Below, one piece after another: positions 5,496 to 12,057 of a stretch of 12,057 nucleotides of DNA (its first letter is position 1; each line of letters starts with the position of its first letter). Location: NCBI GenBank assembly GCA_900551675.1, contig URXH01000064.1, positions 1-12,057 on the forward strand, in the 5' to 3' direction. The notes below the pieces were generated by a model, which worked only from the letters and a program-made list of their open reading frames with translations, did not search any database and was not told where the DNA came from. The position numbers were made by a program, and so were the translations under genes. Source of the stretch: an uncultured bacterium. Its GTDB lineage: Bacteria > Cyanobacteriota > Vampirovibrionia > Gastranaerophilales > Gastranaerophilaceae.

Positions 5496-6041
5496 TTATT
5501 TAATTAAAGCCTGTACCTCTTTAAATTTTGGATTTTTCGCGCCTTTCAGCCACTCAAAAAGTGCAATTTCCACACAAGAAACTTTTACCCCGTTTGCTAC
5601 CATCGCATCTATCCCCTGCTTAAATTCATATTTGTTACGGCTTGCACAGGCGTCTTTAATTACATAAACATCAAATCCTGCTTCAACAAGAGCTGACGCT
5701 GTTTGATGTACACAGATATGAGTTTCTATGCCGAAAATTACTATCTGCTTTTTACCGTAAGATTTAATCTTATCAAGCATACCGTCTTCTAATAAGGCAT
5801 TGAAATATGTTTTTTCAACTATTTCACTATTTTCCGGCAAGGCATCAGCAAGTTGTTGAACAGTATGCCCTAGTCCTTTCGGATACTGCTCTGTTAATAA
5901 CACCGGAATATTCAAATATTTTGCAGCTTTCACTGTCTTTACAGCATTTTCAACTACTACATCTTTATTCAAAGCCGCAACCAGCCTGTCTTGAATATCA
6001 ATTATTAACACTAAACTGTTTTCTGCCGATAATGTATTCAT
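5496..6041 (-). CDS. isochorismatase-family cysteine hydrolase
   Basis: The 181-residue sequence has the family triad: Asp15 in IDIQDRL, Lys77 in VEKTYFNAL and Cys110 in HICVHQTA, with the usual cis-peptide region GIETHIC before the cysteine. Such enzymes hydrolyse amides or vinyl ethers (nicotinamidase, ureidosuccinate-type amidases, isochorismatase). This one resembles the short YcaC-like members of unknown substrate and lacks the metal-site residues expected of a true nicotinamidase as far as I can see. GGAGAC lies six bases before the ATG. It is the last gene of the minus-strand operon, 13 bases after the degenerate receiver protein, and ends at a terminator. A link with cell division is not evident; it may simply share the transcript. 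Confidence 0.9.
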   Translation of the reverse strand: MNTLSAENSLVLIIDIQDRLVAALNKDVVVENAVKTVKAAKYLNIPVLLTEQYPKGLGHTVQQLADALPENSEIVEKTYFNALLEDGMLDKIKSYGKKQIVIFGIETHICVHQTASALVEAGFDVYVIKDACASRNKYEFKQGIDAMVANGVKVSCVEIALFEWLKGAKNPKFKEVQALIK

Positions 6042-6054
6042 TTTGTCTCCTTTA

Positions 6055-7293
6055 TTAAACTGATGTGTATTTAAAATCTTTTATAAAATTTTCTACTATT
6101 TCAACAAGTTTTTTTTGTGTAATTTTTGTTAATGCAAGTTGTATCTCATCGTTTTCAGGACTGTCCAAACCTTCATGCGTTATATTAATAACTATTTTGG
6201 CAAAGCCCGGATAAACTATTCTCAAAGTACTGTCCTGTTTTTTATTCTTTAAGTGAAAAACGCACTGCTCAGAATCAGTATACTGCTCAATTTCCGTATC
6301 AAAAAGTTTTTCTTCCCAAGCCTTTTGCAGCCTGTAAAAAACAGGAGTAATAACTTTTTCCAGTTTTTTATTAAAAATTTGTCTGAAAATTTTATAATTT
6401 TTCGGCTTATCGTCCGCATCTTCAAGCCATTCATCAAGAGTTTCTCCGCCATCAGAAATTGAAGAAAATACATATTGTGCACTTGTAGCTGCAGCATCAG
6501 ACTGTGCTTTTAAGGCATCACGTTCCATTTCATCAAAACTCTTATGAACAATAGAAGATATTCCTGCGCAAACTTCAAAATTTCCGCCGTAATTTTCAAC
6601 TATTTTATTGATTACAACAACCGCACCGTTTAAATCAGTCTTTGGAAGAAGAATATAAAATTTTGCACCGCGTCCGAGTGTTGCAATATCATCCGAGCGA
6701 ATAGATGCACTAACAGCATCCGCCATTTTTTCAACAGAAAATTGATTTTTCGATTCTTCAGAAGGCGCTATAACAATAAAAGACCCGTCATCGATCAAAT
6801 TATCATCAATAACATTTTCAATAACCTGCTTTGCATAACTATAATTGTACATGCCTGTTATTTCGTCAATAACATTCAGCTGTTCCAAAATTTTTATATT
6901 ACGAAAAGAACTCTGCTTGATTGTATTGTGTTTTATGTTATTTACAGTCCTTACTACAAGCTCGAAAGCTTCAGCATTCGAAAGAGCAAAATCATCAATT
7001 CCCGCATCATACGATGCCAGAATCAATTCGGAATTATTTGAATTTGCAAGCAAAATTATACACAAATTCTTATTCGTCCGTAATTTTTTTATCAGTTCAA
7101 TCGTCAGCCTTGCTGAAGTGTTTTCATGTATAAGAACAATATCAGCTCTGCTGAATTCTAAATTATTTAGCGCTTTTTCATAATTTGACACCAGAATAGT
7201 ATCATCATGTCTTAAGAATATTAATTTATTTTCCAATTCTTCCGACAAATCTTTATTATCAGAGATTAAAAGTATAGTATTTTTTCCGGTCAT
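6055..7293 (-). CDS. degenerate receiver plus degenerate GGDEF protein, co-transcribed with ftsEX
   Basis: A 412-residue cytosolic protein with three parts. Residues 5-120 have the alternating strand-helix pattern of a response-regulator receiver (TILLISDNKDLSEEL, DIVLIHEN, LCIILLANSNN, YDAGIDDF), but His/Glu stand where the phosphoacceptor Asp should be and Ser where the conserved Lys should be. Residues 140-280 resemble a GGDEF domain, opening with DEITGMYNYSYA, but GRGAKF (207-212) replaces the GGDEF motif, so cyclic-di-GMP synthesis is unlikely. Residues 290-412 are a region I do not recognise, helical then strand-rich. The start lies 3 bases after the ftsX stop. The fold calls are by eye and moderately sure; a regulatory role beside FtsEX is inference. 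Confidence 0.75.
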   Translation of the reverse strand: MTGKNTILLISDNKDLSEELENKLIFLRHDDTILVSNYEKALNNLEFSRADIVLIHENTSARLTIELIKKLRTNKNLCIILLANSNNSELILASYDAGIDDFALSNAEAFELVVRTVNNIKHNTIKQSSFRNIKILEQLNVIDEITGMYNYSYAKQVIENVIDDNLIDDGSFIVIAPSEESKNQFSVEKMADAVSASIRSDDIATLGRGAKFYILLPKTDLNGAVVVINKIVENYGGNFEVCAGISSIVHKSFDEMERDALKAQSDAAATSAQYVFSSISDGGETLDEWLEDADDKPKNYKIFRQIFNKKLEKVITPVFYRLQKAWEEKLFDTEIEQYTDSEQCVFHLKNKKQDSTLRIVYPGFAKIVINITHEGLDSPENDEIQLALTKITQKKLVEIVENFIKDFKYTSV

Positions 7294-7296
7294 TAA

Positions 7297-8211
7297 TTAT
7301 ACCTGTAAATGTTTCTTGATACAAAGGAAACTTCCTCCAGCACCGAACAAAATTGCCATTGCAAACATAACAGCAATAACAAAGTTCTGTGCATACAACG
7401 GAGTAGGAACCATAAAAAACTGATGCATGTGATTCAGCCCGTTCTGGACAAAGTTAAGCGGTAATAAAGCAATTACGGCACCAGAAAAACCGTAAAAAGC
7501 ACCCTGCATAATCAAAGGAAATCTTATATACCAGTTTGAAACCCCCATAAGCCTCATAATTTCGATTTCTTCTTTACGCGACTGAATTACCAGCTGAATT
7601 GTATTGTTGATAATAGTAATCGTCAAAATTCCCATAATGATTACAACAAACACTGTTATAGTATTTACTATTTTGTTTAAAGCCTCAATTTTTTTTGCAA
7701 GATCCTGAGCATAACTCATATCTTCAACAGATTTTAGCTGCTTTACATTATTAAACACAGATTCTATATTCTCCGGCTTATCAACCTTTACATGCAGCGT
7801 ATCAGGAAGCGGATTGTCAATATCAGGCAAATCCATCTCGCGTTTTAAATTAGCCCAGGAAGACGCCTTTGGAATAATTGTAACACTTTCGACATGTTCA
7901 AAATCTTTAATTCGGGATTTTGTAACATTGGCATCTGCATTTTCTTTCAAATAAACAGATATCTCAAGCACATTGCCGAGTTCATGCGCAAATGATGAAA
8001 TAGACAGAGCAGATCTGAAAAATGAGCCGAATATTGTTAATATTGCAGCCATTGTTGTAATAATAACAAGATTTACTACACCAGTTCTGTAAATATCATG
8101 AATAGTCTGTTTGGTTAAGCGGTATAATATTCTAAGTTCGCATAACCAATCTTTTGGTATGTGTTTTTTTACTTTTCTCTTTAGTTCTGCTCTTGATGCT
8201 GTTCTATTCAT
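7297..8211 (-). CDS. ftsX: cell division ABC transporter permease FtsX
   Basis: FtsX is the membrane partner of FtsE at the septum; in other bacteria the pair controls peptidoglycan hydrolases from inside the cell. The 304-residue protein has the family layout: a cytoplasmic N-terminus, a first helix at about 45-66, an extracytoplasmic domain of about 110 residues, then three helices near 183-205, 232-254 and 276-298. The hallmark RKEEIEIMRLMGVSNWYIR (212-230) follows the second helix. It overlaps ftsE by 8 bases (ATGAATAG), the usual translational coupling, and is followed 3 bases later by the degenerate receiver gene. Length and topology are normal. Confidence 0.95.
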   Translation of the reverse strand: MNRTASRAELKRKVKKHIPKDWLCELRILYRLTKQTIHDIYRTGVVNLVIITTMAAILTIFGSFFRSALSISSFAHELGNVLEISVYLKENADANVTKSRIKDFEHVESVTIIPKASSWANLKREMDLPDIDNPLPDTLHVKVDKPENIESVFNNVKQLKSVEDMSYAQDLAKKIEALNKIVNTITVFVVIIMGILTITIINNTIQLVIQSRKEEIEIMRLMGVSNWYIRFPLIMQGAFYGFSGAVIALLPLNFVQNGLNHMHQFFMVPTPLYAQNFVIAVMFAMAILFGAGGSFLCIKKHLQV

Positions 8212-8881
8212 ACGTACCTGCTTGTATATCCCTTACAATCTCGCCTTTATCCAGAGTTATAACTCTTTTTCTAAAATAATCAACCATTGCATTATCATGA
8301 GTTGATACAATTACGGTAATTCCGCGCTGGTTAATCTGATCCAGAATCTGCATAATTTCCATAGAATTTTTGGGATCAAGATTTCCTGTAGGTTCATCTG
8401 CAATCAATAATGGAGGACCGTTTACGATTGCTCTCGCAATTCCCACCCTCTGTTGTTCTCCTCCTGAAAGTTCAGAAGGCGTTGCATTCATTTTGTCATA
8501 CAAACCTACAATTTTTAATGCACCTGAAACCCTTGCATTAATTTCTTTGGAACTGATGCCTAATGTTCTGATTACATAAGCAACATTATCATAAACGCTC
8601 TGATTTTGAAGCAGTTTATAATCCTGAAAAACAATTCCCATACATCTTCTTAAATTCGGGACCTTATCATTTGAAAGATTTGCAATATTAATCCCGCCTA
8701 TAGTAACAGTTCCGCTTGTCGGTCGTTCTTCATTATAAAGAAGCTTCATTAATGTTGATTTACCGGCACCGGATGCACCTACAATAAATACAAATTCTCC
8801 TGACATAATATCAAGATTAATATTTTTCAAAGCATAGTTATCATTTTTGTATTTTTTAGTAACTGATCTGAATTGAATCAT
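8204..8881 (-). CDS. ftsE: cell division ABC transporter ATP-binding protein FtsE
   Basis: The 225-residue ATPase has every ABC motif: Walker A GASGAGKST (35-43), Q-loop Gln86, signature LSGGEQQR (138-145), Walker B LLIADEP (158-164), D-loop GNLDP and the switch His195 in STHD. The length and its overlap with ftsX identify it as FtsE rather than a general LolD/MacB-type ATPase. It binds FtsX at the inner face of the membrane during division. AAGGA lies just before the ATG and the gene begins 12 bases after the transketolase subunit, so it shares that transcript. Confidence 0.95.
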   Translation of the reverse strand: MIQFRSVTKKYKNDNYALKNINLDIMSGEFVFIVGASGAGKSTLMKLLYNEERPTSGTVTIGGINIANLSNDKVPNLRRCMGIVFQDYKLLQNQSVYDNVAYVIRTLGISSKEINARVSGALKIVGLYDKMNATPSELSGGEQQRVGIARAIVNGPPLLIADEPTGNLDPKNSMEIMQILDQINQRGITVIVSTHDNAMVDYFRKRVITLDKGEIVRDIQAGTYE

Positions 8882-8893
8882 AATTTTCCTTAC

Positions 8894-9856
8894 TTATTTT
8901 ACAAGACGGTATTTGTCAATATACTTTTTAACAGATAAAGTCAATTTTTCGGCACTCAGACCGTAATAATCCAAAAGCTGTTCGGATTTCCCGCTCTGCC
9001 CGAAAGTATCATTAACTCCTATACGATGAACAGGAACAGGATAGTATTCTGATAAAAGTTCGCATACGGCACTTCCAAGGCCGCCGATTATTGAATGATT
9101 TTCAACCGTAATTACAAATTTTGTCTTTTTTACGCAGTCAATAATCGTAGCACCGTCAAGAGGTTTTACGACAGGCACATGAATAATCTGAGCAGAATAT
9201 CCCTGCTGTTTTAAATTTTCACAGGCTTCAATAACTTCAGCAAGAGTTTCGCCGTTAGAAATAACCGTAACGTCATTTCCATCTTCAAGTACACGTGCCT
9301 TGCAGAAGTCAAATTCATAATTTTCATCAAAAATATCACAGACATTGGTTCTGGGAATTCTGATATACATAGGGCCGTAATTTTCAGCGGCAAATTTTAT
9401 AACCTGTTCACATTCTCTGCAGTCAGCAGGAACTATAACAGACATATTGGGTATCCCGCGCATCAAAGAAATATCTTCCAGTGCCTGATGGCTAGCTCCG
9501 TCTTCGCCTACCGTAACACCGCCATGAGTCCCGATTATTTTAACATTAAATTCAGGGTAGCAAACAGAATTTCTAACCTGATCGTAAGCTCTGCCTGTAA
9601 TAAACATAGCAAAACTTGCAGCAAACGGAATTTTACCGACAGAAGCCAGACCTGCTGCAGTTGCTATCATATCCTGTTCCGCAATCCCGGTATCAAAAAA
9701 TCTGTCAGGGAATTCTTTTGCAAAAATCTGCGTCTGTGTAGAGCATGCCAGATCAGCATCCAGAACTACAATATCCTGATTAGTTTTACCCAACTCTGCA
9801 AGAGTCTTTCCAAAAACTGATCTGATTGATTTCTTGTTTTTTTTATCAATAATCAT
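8894..9856 (-). CDS. transketolase C-terminal subunit
   Basis: The 320 residues correspond to the pyrimidine-binding and C-terminal domains of transketolase, encoded in many bacteria as a separate subunit. TGIAEQDMIATAAGLA (56-71) carries Glu60, which activates the thiamine diphosphate; GEDGASHQALEDI (117-129) and TVENHSIIGGLGSAV (250-264) are typical of this half. The enzyme moves two-carbon units between sugar phosphates in the pentose phosphate pathway. It needs the N-terminal subunit, which carries the diphosphate and Mg2+ site. That gene is usually just upstream, yet no such gene lies in this window and 398 non-coding bases lie upstream. The ATG at 9856 fits the domain start; a TTG at 9889 would place the start at the predicted promoter. 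A DXP-synthase-like or pyruvate-dehydrogenase-type E1 half is less likely. Confidence 0.87.
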   Translation of the reverse strand: MIIDKKNKKSIRSVFGKTLAELGKTNQDIVVLDADLACSTQTQIFAKEFPDRFFDTGIAEQDMIATAAGLASVGKIPFAASFAMFITGRAYDQVRNSVCYPEFNVKIIGTHGGVTVGEDGASHQALEDISLMRGIPNMSVIVPADCRECEQVIKFAAENYGPMYIRIPRTNVCDIFDENYEFDFCKARVLEDGNDVTVISNGETLAEVIEACENLKQQGYSAQIIHVPVVKPLDGATIIDCVKKTKFVITVENHSIIGGLGSAVCELLSEYYPVPVHRIGVNDTFGQSGKSEQLLDYYGLSAEKLTLSVKKYIDKYRLVK

Positions 9857-9890
9857 AACAATACAATCCCGCTCATCTGTGTACAACAAT

Positions 9891-9899
9891 AGTATAGCA
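9891..9899 (-). promoter_or_regulatory. extended -10 promoter of the transketolase-ftsEX operon
   Basis: On the minus strand TGC TATACT (9899-9891) is an extended -10 box with no good -35. Transcription would start near 9884, giving about 28 bases before the ATG at 9856. The five downstream genes are separated by 13 bases or less or overlap, so this may drive them all. Confidence 0.45.
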
Positions 9900-9935
9900 C
9901 AAACAAAAATTAAATAAAACTTTCAGGATTTGGGG

Positions 9936-10157
9936 CTTATATCTTAGTTTACACTAAATAAGTGCTTTTTGTCATTCTGAATTTAGATCCCGAAACAAGT
10001 TCGGGATGACAAACACACCTAAAACTGTAGGATGGAATAAGTGAAGCGTTCACACAAAAATTTTTTATTATTTTCAATCGTCCTTTTTTTCTGCTCGCAG
10101 AGCTTAAGAATGAACAAATACACCTTAGATGTTATATAGTGTAAACCGCGATATAAG
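9936..10157. mobile_element. 222-bp segment with imperfect 21-bp terminal inverted repeats (MITE-like, unproven)
   Basis: The left arm (9936-9956) is CTTATATC, TTA, GTTTACACTA; the right arm (10137-10157) read in reverse complement is CTTATATC, GCG, GTTTACACTA, that is 18 of 21 matches. GGATTT occurs outside both arms (9926-9931 and 10164-10169), a possible target duplication. Nothing inside codes for protein. The segment fills most of the 9890-10287 gap between divergent genes, so the arms might instead be paired binding sites for a regulator of both. The rest of the gap (10158-10287) shows only GAAAGGAAG ahead of the gene at 10288. Confidence 0.45.
9971..10010. repeat. palindromic intergenic repeat (GTCAT..ATCCCGAA..TTCGGGATGAC)
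   Basis: ATCCCGAA (9987-9994) and TTCGGGAT (10000-10007) form a perfect 8-bp stem around ACAAG, while GTCAT (9971-9975) can pair with ATGAC (10006-10010). The form resembles the dispersed hairpin repeats seen between genes of many unrelated bacteria. The left part shares a core with 3284-3302. It lies inside the 222-bp segment. Confidence 0.75.
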
Positions 10158-10287
10158 TTCCCGGGATTTTTACAAATTTGTTAAGAATTATTAAAATATT
10201 TTGAAATTTTAGCAATTTTCTATCTTGAGGGATATTTAAACAGTAGAATAAAAATATAGAAATATTTTATTGAAAGGAAGAAATTAA

Positions 10288-11403
10288 ATGATTCAAGCTC
10301 CAAATTTAGTAAATCCTTACATGCAGCCCCAGATGCAGCCTTATATGGCTCAACCTGTACAACAGGCTGTACCTGCTCCTAATTACAATGCAGTAAAGAT
10401 TGATGTTCACAACCCATCAGTAAGTGCTCCGGGCATGGCACCTTCAATGCCTTATTATAATTACCCGCAGGCACAATTATATGATTATCCGAAAGCACAG
10501 AATCAGCCGTACTACATGCCCGTACAACAGCAGTATACAGCACCGCAGGTTCAACCACCTGCAGTACAGACTGTTACTCCTGCGGCAGTTCCACAGCAGG
10601 TAGTGCAGCAAAATTATAATGCTCCGGCTCCTGTTGTAACACAGCCTTCTGTTCAGCCGCAGCAGCCAGAACAAAAACCTGCAGAAGCTCCGAAAGTTGA
10701 AATTGAACAGCCGGTTCCTATGACTCCTCAGGTTGATTTAAATGGATTTATCGCAAAATTAACAAACCCAGATTATGAAGTTCAGGCTAACGCAATGGAA
10801 GAAATTGCAAATATGGTAAAAGACGATCCGCAAAAAGCTACCGAACTTTTAGATGAAAAAGTTGTTAACGCCTTAAATACAATTATTAATGCAGATTCAA
10901 GCAAACTTGCAGGACCGACTGCAGAACAAATTGCAGCAAGACAAAAATTAATGAAAGGCGAACAGATTTCTGATGCCGAAAAGCAATTAGCAACAACAAT
11001 CACCCCGATGGAACAGGCTGAAAGGAATAAAAGCTATGCAATGTTCACATCATCAATAATGCAGAAATTATACGGTGATGAAGTTAATAAATTAACCGGT
11101 TCAACAGTACCTTTAACAGAATTACCGGGTGCAGTAACAATCGTTGAACAGTTAAAGAATAACCCGAACCCGATGGTAAGAACTTCTGCAATTGAAGCAT
11201 TAAGCTACATTCAACAGCCGGCATACAAACAAGACCTGAATACATTGTTCACAATAGCTAAGAACGATCAGGATAAAAATGTTCAGGACGCAGCAGCAGC
11301 AGCTCTTGCGAAATTAGAACAAATGCCAGCAGAACAGCCTGCTCAGCAGCAACCGGCACAGGAAGTAAAAATGAATACAGAACCGGCAAAACAAGCTGCT
11401 TAA
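10288..11403 (+). CDS. P/Q/Y-rich protein with a C-terminal helical-repeat (HEAT-like) domain
   Basis: I do not recognise a named family. Residues 1-148 are disordered-looking and rich in Pro, Gln, Tyr, Met and Ala, with loose repeats such as MQPQMQPYMAQP and YYNYPQAQLYDYPKAQNQPYY. Residues 149-200 (FIAKLTNPDYEVQANAMEEI onward) and 281-345 (NPNPMVRTSAIEALSYI, then DKNVQDAAAAALAKL) have the paired-helix pattern of HEAT or ARM repeats, which usually bind other proteins. The tail is again Gln/Pro/Ala-rich. There is no signal peptide or membrane helix, so it is probably a cytosolic scaffold. GAAAGGAAG precedes the ATG. It stands alone between the non-coding gap and a terminator. HEAT-like is a judgement from helix spacing only. 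Confidence 0.8.
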   Translation: MIQAPNLVNPYMQPQMQPYMAQPVQQAVPAPNYNAVKIDVHNPSVSAPGMAPSMPYYNYPQAQLYDYPKAQNQPYYMPVQQQYTAPQVQPPAVQTVTPAAVPQQVVQQNYNAPAPVVTQPSVQPQQPEQKPAEAPKVEIEQPVPMTPQVDLNGFIAKLTNPDYEVQANAMEEIANMVKDDPQKATELLDEKVVNALNTIINADSSKLAGPTAEQIAARQKLMKGEQISDAEKQLATTITPMEQAERNKSYAMFTSSIMQKLYGDEVNKLTGSTVPLTELPGAVTIVEQLKNNPNPMVRTSAIEALSYIQQPAYKQDLNTLFTIAKNDQDKNVQDAAAAALAKLEQMPAEQPAQQQPAQEVKMNTEPAKQAA

Positions 11404-11430
11404 TCAAATAATTTCTTTCTTCATATAATA

Positions 11431-11468
11431 AAAAATCCCTTGATTTAAAAATCAAGGGATTTTTATAT
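11431..11468. terminator. bidirectional intrinsic terminator
   Basis: ATCCCTTGAT (11435-11444) pairs with ATCAAGGGAT (11451-11460), with A-rich and T-rich flanks that lengthen the stem and give a U run in either direction. It lies between the convergent genes ending at 11403 and 11501 and can serve both. Confidence 0.9.
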
Positions 11469-11500
11469 TTGAAAAAAATCAAATTCGGCCATAAAAAATA

Positions 11501-12057
11501 TTAATCAAGCGAATCTTTCCCCATCCCCAACAGTAAATTTCTTACAGCATTCTGCCACTCATCTAAACTCAAATCTCTATGCAGATAATCCATATTACCC
11601 GTTGCTATTATCCATAAAGAACAACCGCCGCCACGCCACCAGCCGCTGACTTTTTCAGTTCTGCAATATACACCATAATTTAACCACCATAATGAATAAC
11701 CTCCGACAACAGGACTATCATCACGGCGTATTAAAGAAAAATAAAAAAAATCTTTTCCAAGCTGATTTGGTCCTCTAAAGCCATTTGTATCAACCTGCAA
11801 TAATGGGGAGTACAGGTCATTATTATGTCCTATACCAATTATTGTACCATCACTTAATGCAAATTTATAATGACTTGTTGAAAAAGCAAAAGCAGGTCCC
11901 ATCACACCTCCATCTAAATCACGATAAGATGCTTTATTAAAAATATTAGGTCTTTCAAATCCCCATACCTGTCCAATATTCAAATAAGGAGATAAAATAT
12001 CAAAATATGTTTTAGCACAATCGGTATTTTTCTCGGCACACCATGTATTAGCAGTAC
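11501..12057 (-). CDS. pilin-like protein, C-terminal part (5' end outside window)
   Basis: The frame stays open to the right edge (first full codon at 12055-12053), giving 184 residues of a longer protein; the TTG at 11983 is internal and is not the start. The prepilin N-terminus is beyond the edge. The family is suggested by LLQVDTNGFRGPNQLGKDFFYFSLI, which matches in place and style the DxNGD..PN..GRDxFRF loop of the other two pilin-like proteins here, and by cysteines at CAEKNTDC, VYCRTEK and GGGCSLW. It is tryptophan-rich near the end (SLWWLNYGVY, GWWRGGG), unlike its relatives. It is likely exported and surface-exposed. Assignment rests on the loop and is moderate. Confidence 0.65.
   Translation of the reverse strand, partial: TANTWCAEKNTDCAKTYFDILSPYLNIGQVWGFERPNIFNKASYRDLDGGVMGPAFAFSTSHYKFALSDGTIIGIGHNNDLYSPLLQVDTNGFRGPNQLGKDFFYFSLIRRDDSPVVGGYSLWWLNYGVYCRTEKVSGWWRGGGCSLWIIATGNMDYLHRDLSLDEWQNAVRNLLLGMGKDSLD

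Noticed and set aside
6742..7183. Long plus-strand open frames opposite the degenerate receiver gene
   Set aside because: They lack ribosome sites and are antisense to a gene with clear domains; AT-rich low-complexity shadows.
10041..10075. GTGAA-GCG-TTCAC hairpin ahead of an A/T run as a terminator
   Set aside because: The stem is five pairs, the U run is displaced, and no gene ends here.
9891..10287. CRISPR array or tRNA in the long non-coding gap
   Set aside because: There are no regularly spaced repeats and no cloverleaf; the gap holds only inverted repeats and one palindrome.

Overview
The window looks like a chromosomal segment of a low-GC gut bacterium, most likely a non-photosynthetic cyanobacterial relative (Candidatus Gastranaerophilales / Melainabacteria, class Vampirovibrionia). 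The main clue is three pilin-like secretion-pathway proteins of the kind abundant in that group, two of which start with FTLAEVLITLGIIG. The placement is inference from protein style; there is no rRNA or tRNA here to confirm it.

Layout. 1-1189, plus strand: the end of a MATE efflux transporter, then nucleoside diphosphate kinase (ndk). 1183-1270: a compact GC-rich structured element bounded by 8-bp direct repeats. 1277-2632: tRNA-guanine transglycosylase (tgt) and a 61-residue acidic protein. 2636-3531, minus strand: a pilin-like gene whose promoter, Shine-Dalgarno site and ATG are intact but separated from the pilin frame by a run of ten G, so the sequence as given is one base out of frame. 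3586-4501: ribF, plus strand, apparently from a leaderless promoter that overlaps the pilin promoter. 4498-4707, minus strand: a small helix-turn-helix protein, also apparently leaderless. It is divergent from a second pilin-like gene (4825-5466) whose promoter overlaps a 9-bp inverted repeat. A bidirectional terminator follows.

9856-5496, minus strand: a close-packed operon of transketolase C-terminal subunit, ftsE, ftsX, a protein with degenerate receiver and GGDEF domains, and an isochorismatase-family hydrolase. 9890-10287 is non-coding and holds a 222-bp segment with imperfect 21-bp terminal inverted repeats around a GTCAT..ATGAC palindrome. 10288-11403, plus strand: a P/Q/Y-rich protein with a helical-repeat C-terminus. 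A bidirectional terminator separates it from a third pilin-like gene on the minus strand, cut by the window edge.

The most interesting signal is the first pilin-like gene. Its promoter (TTGAAA, 17 bp, TATAAT), AAAGGAG and ATG lead into a G10 tract that ends the frame after 15 codons. With G11 or G8 the same ATG would read without a stop through a repeat-derived leader into the pilin. This is the layout of a phase-variable contingency gene, though a homopolymer sequencing error or a recent inactivating indel would look the same in one sequence. The other points of interest are a degenerate signalling protein encoded directly behind ftsEX, a transketolase half-subunit with no partner in view, and the two small repeat elements. 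Housekeeping genes (ndk, tgt, ribF, ftsEX) are ordinary and complete.
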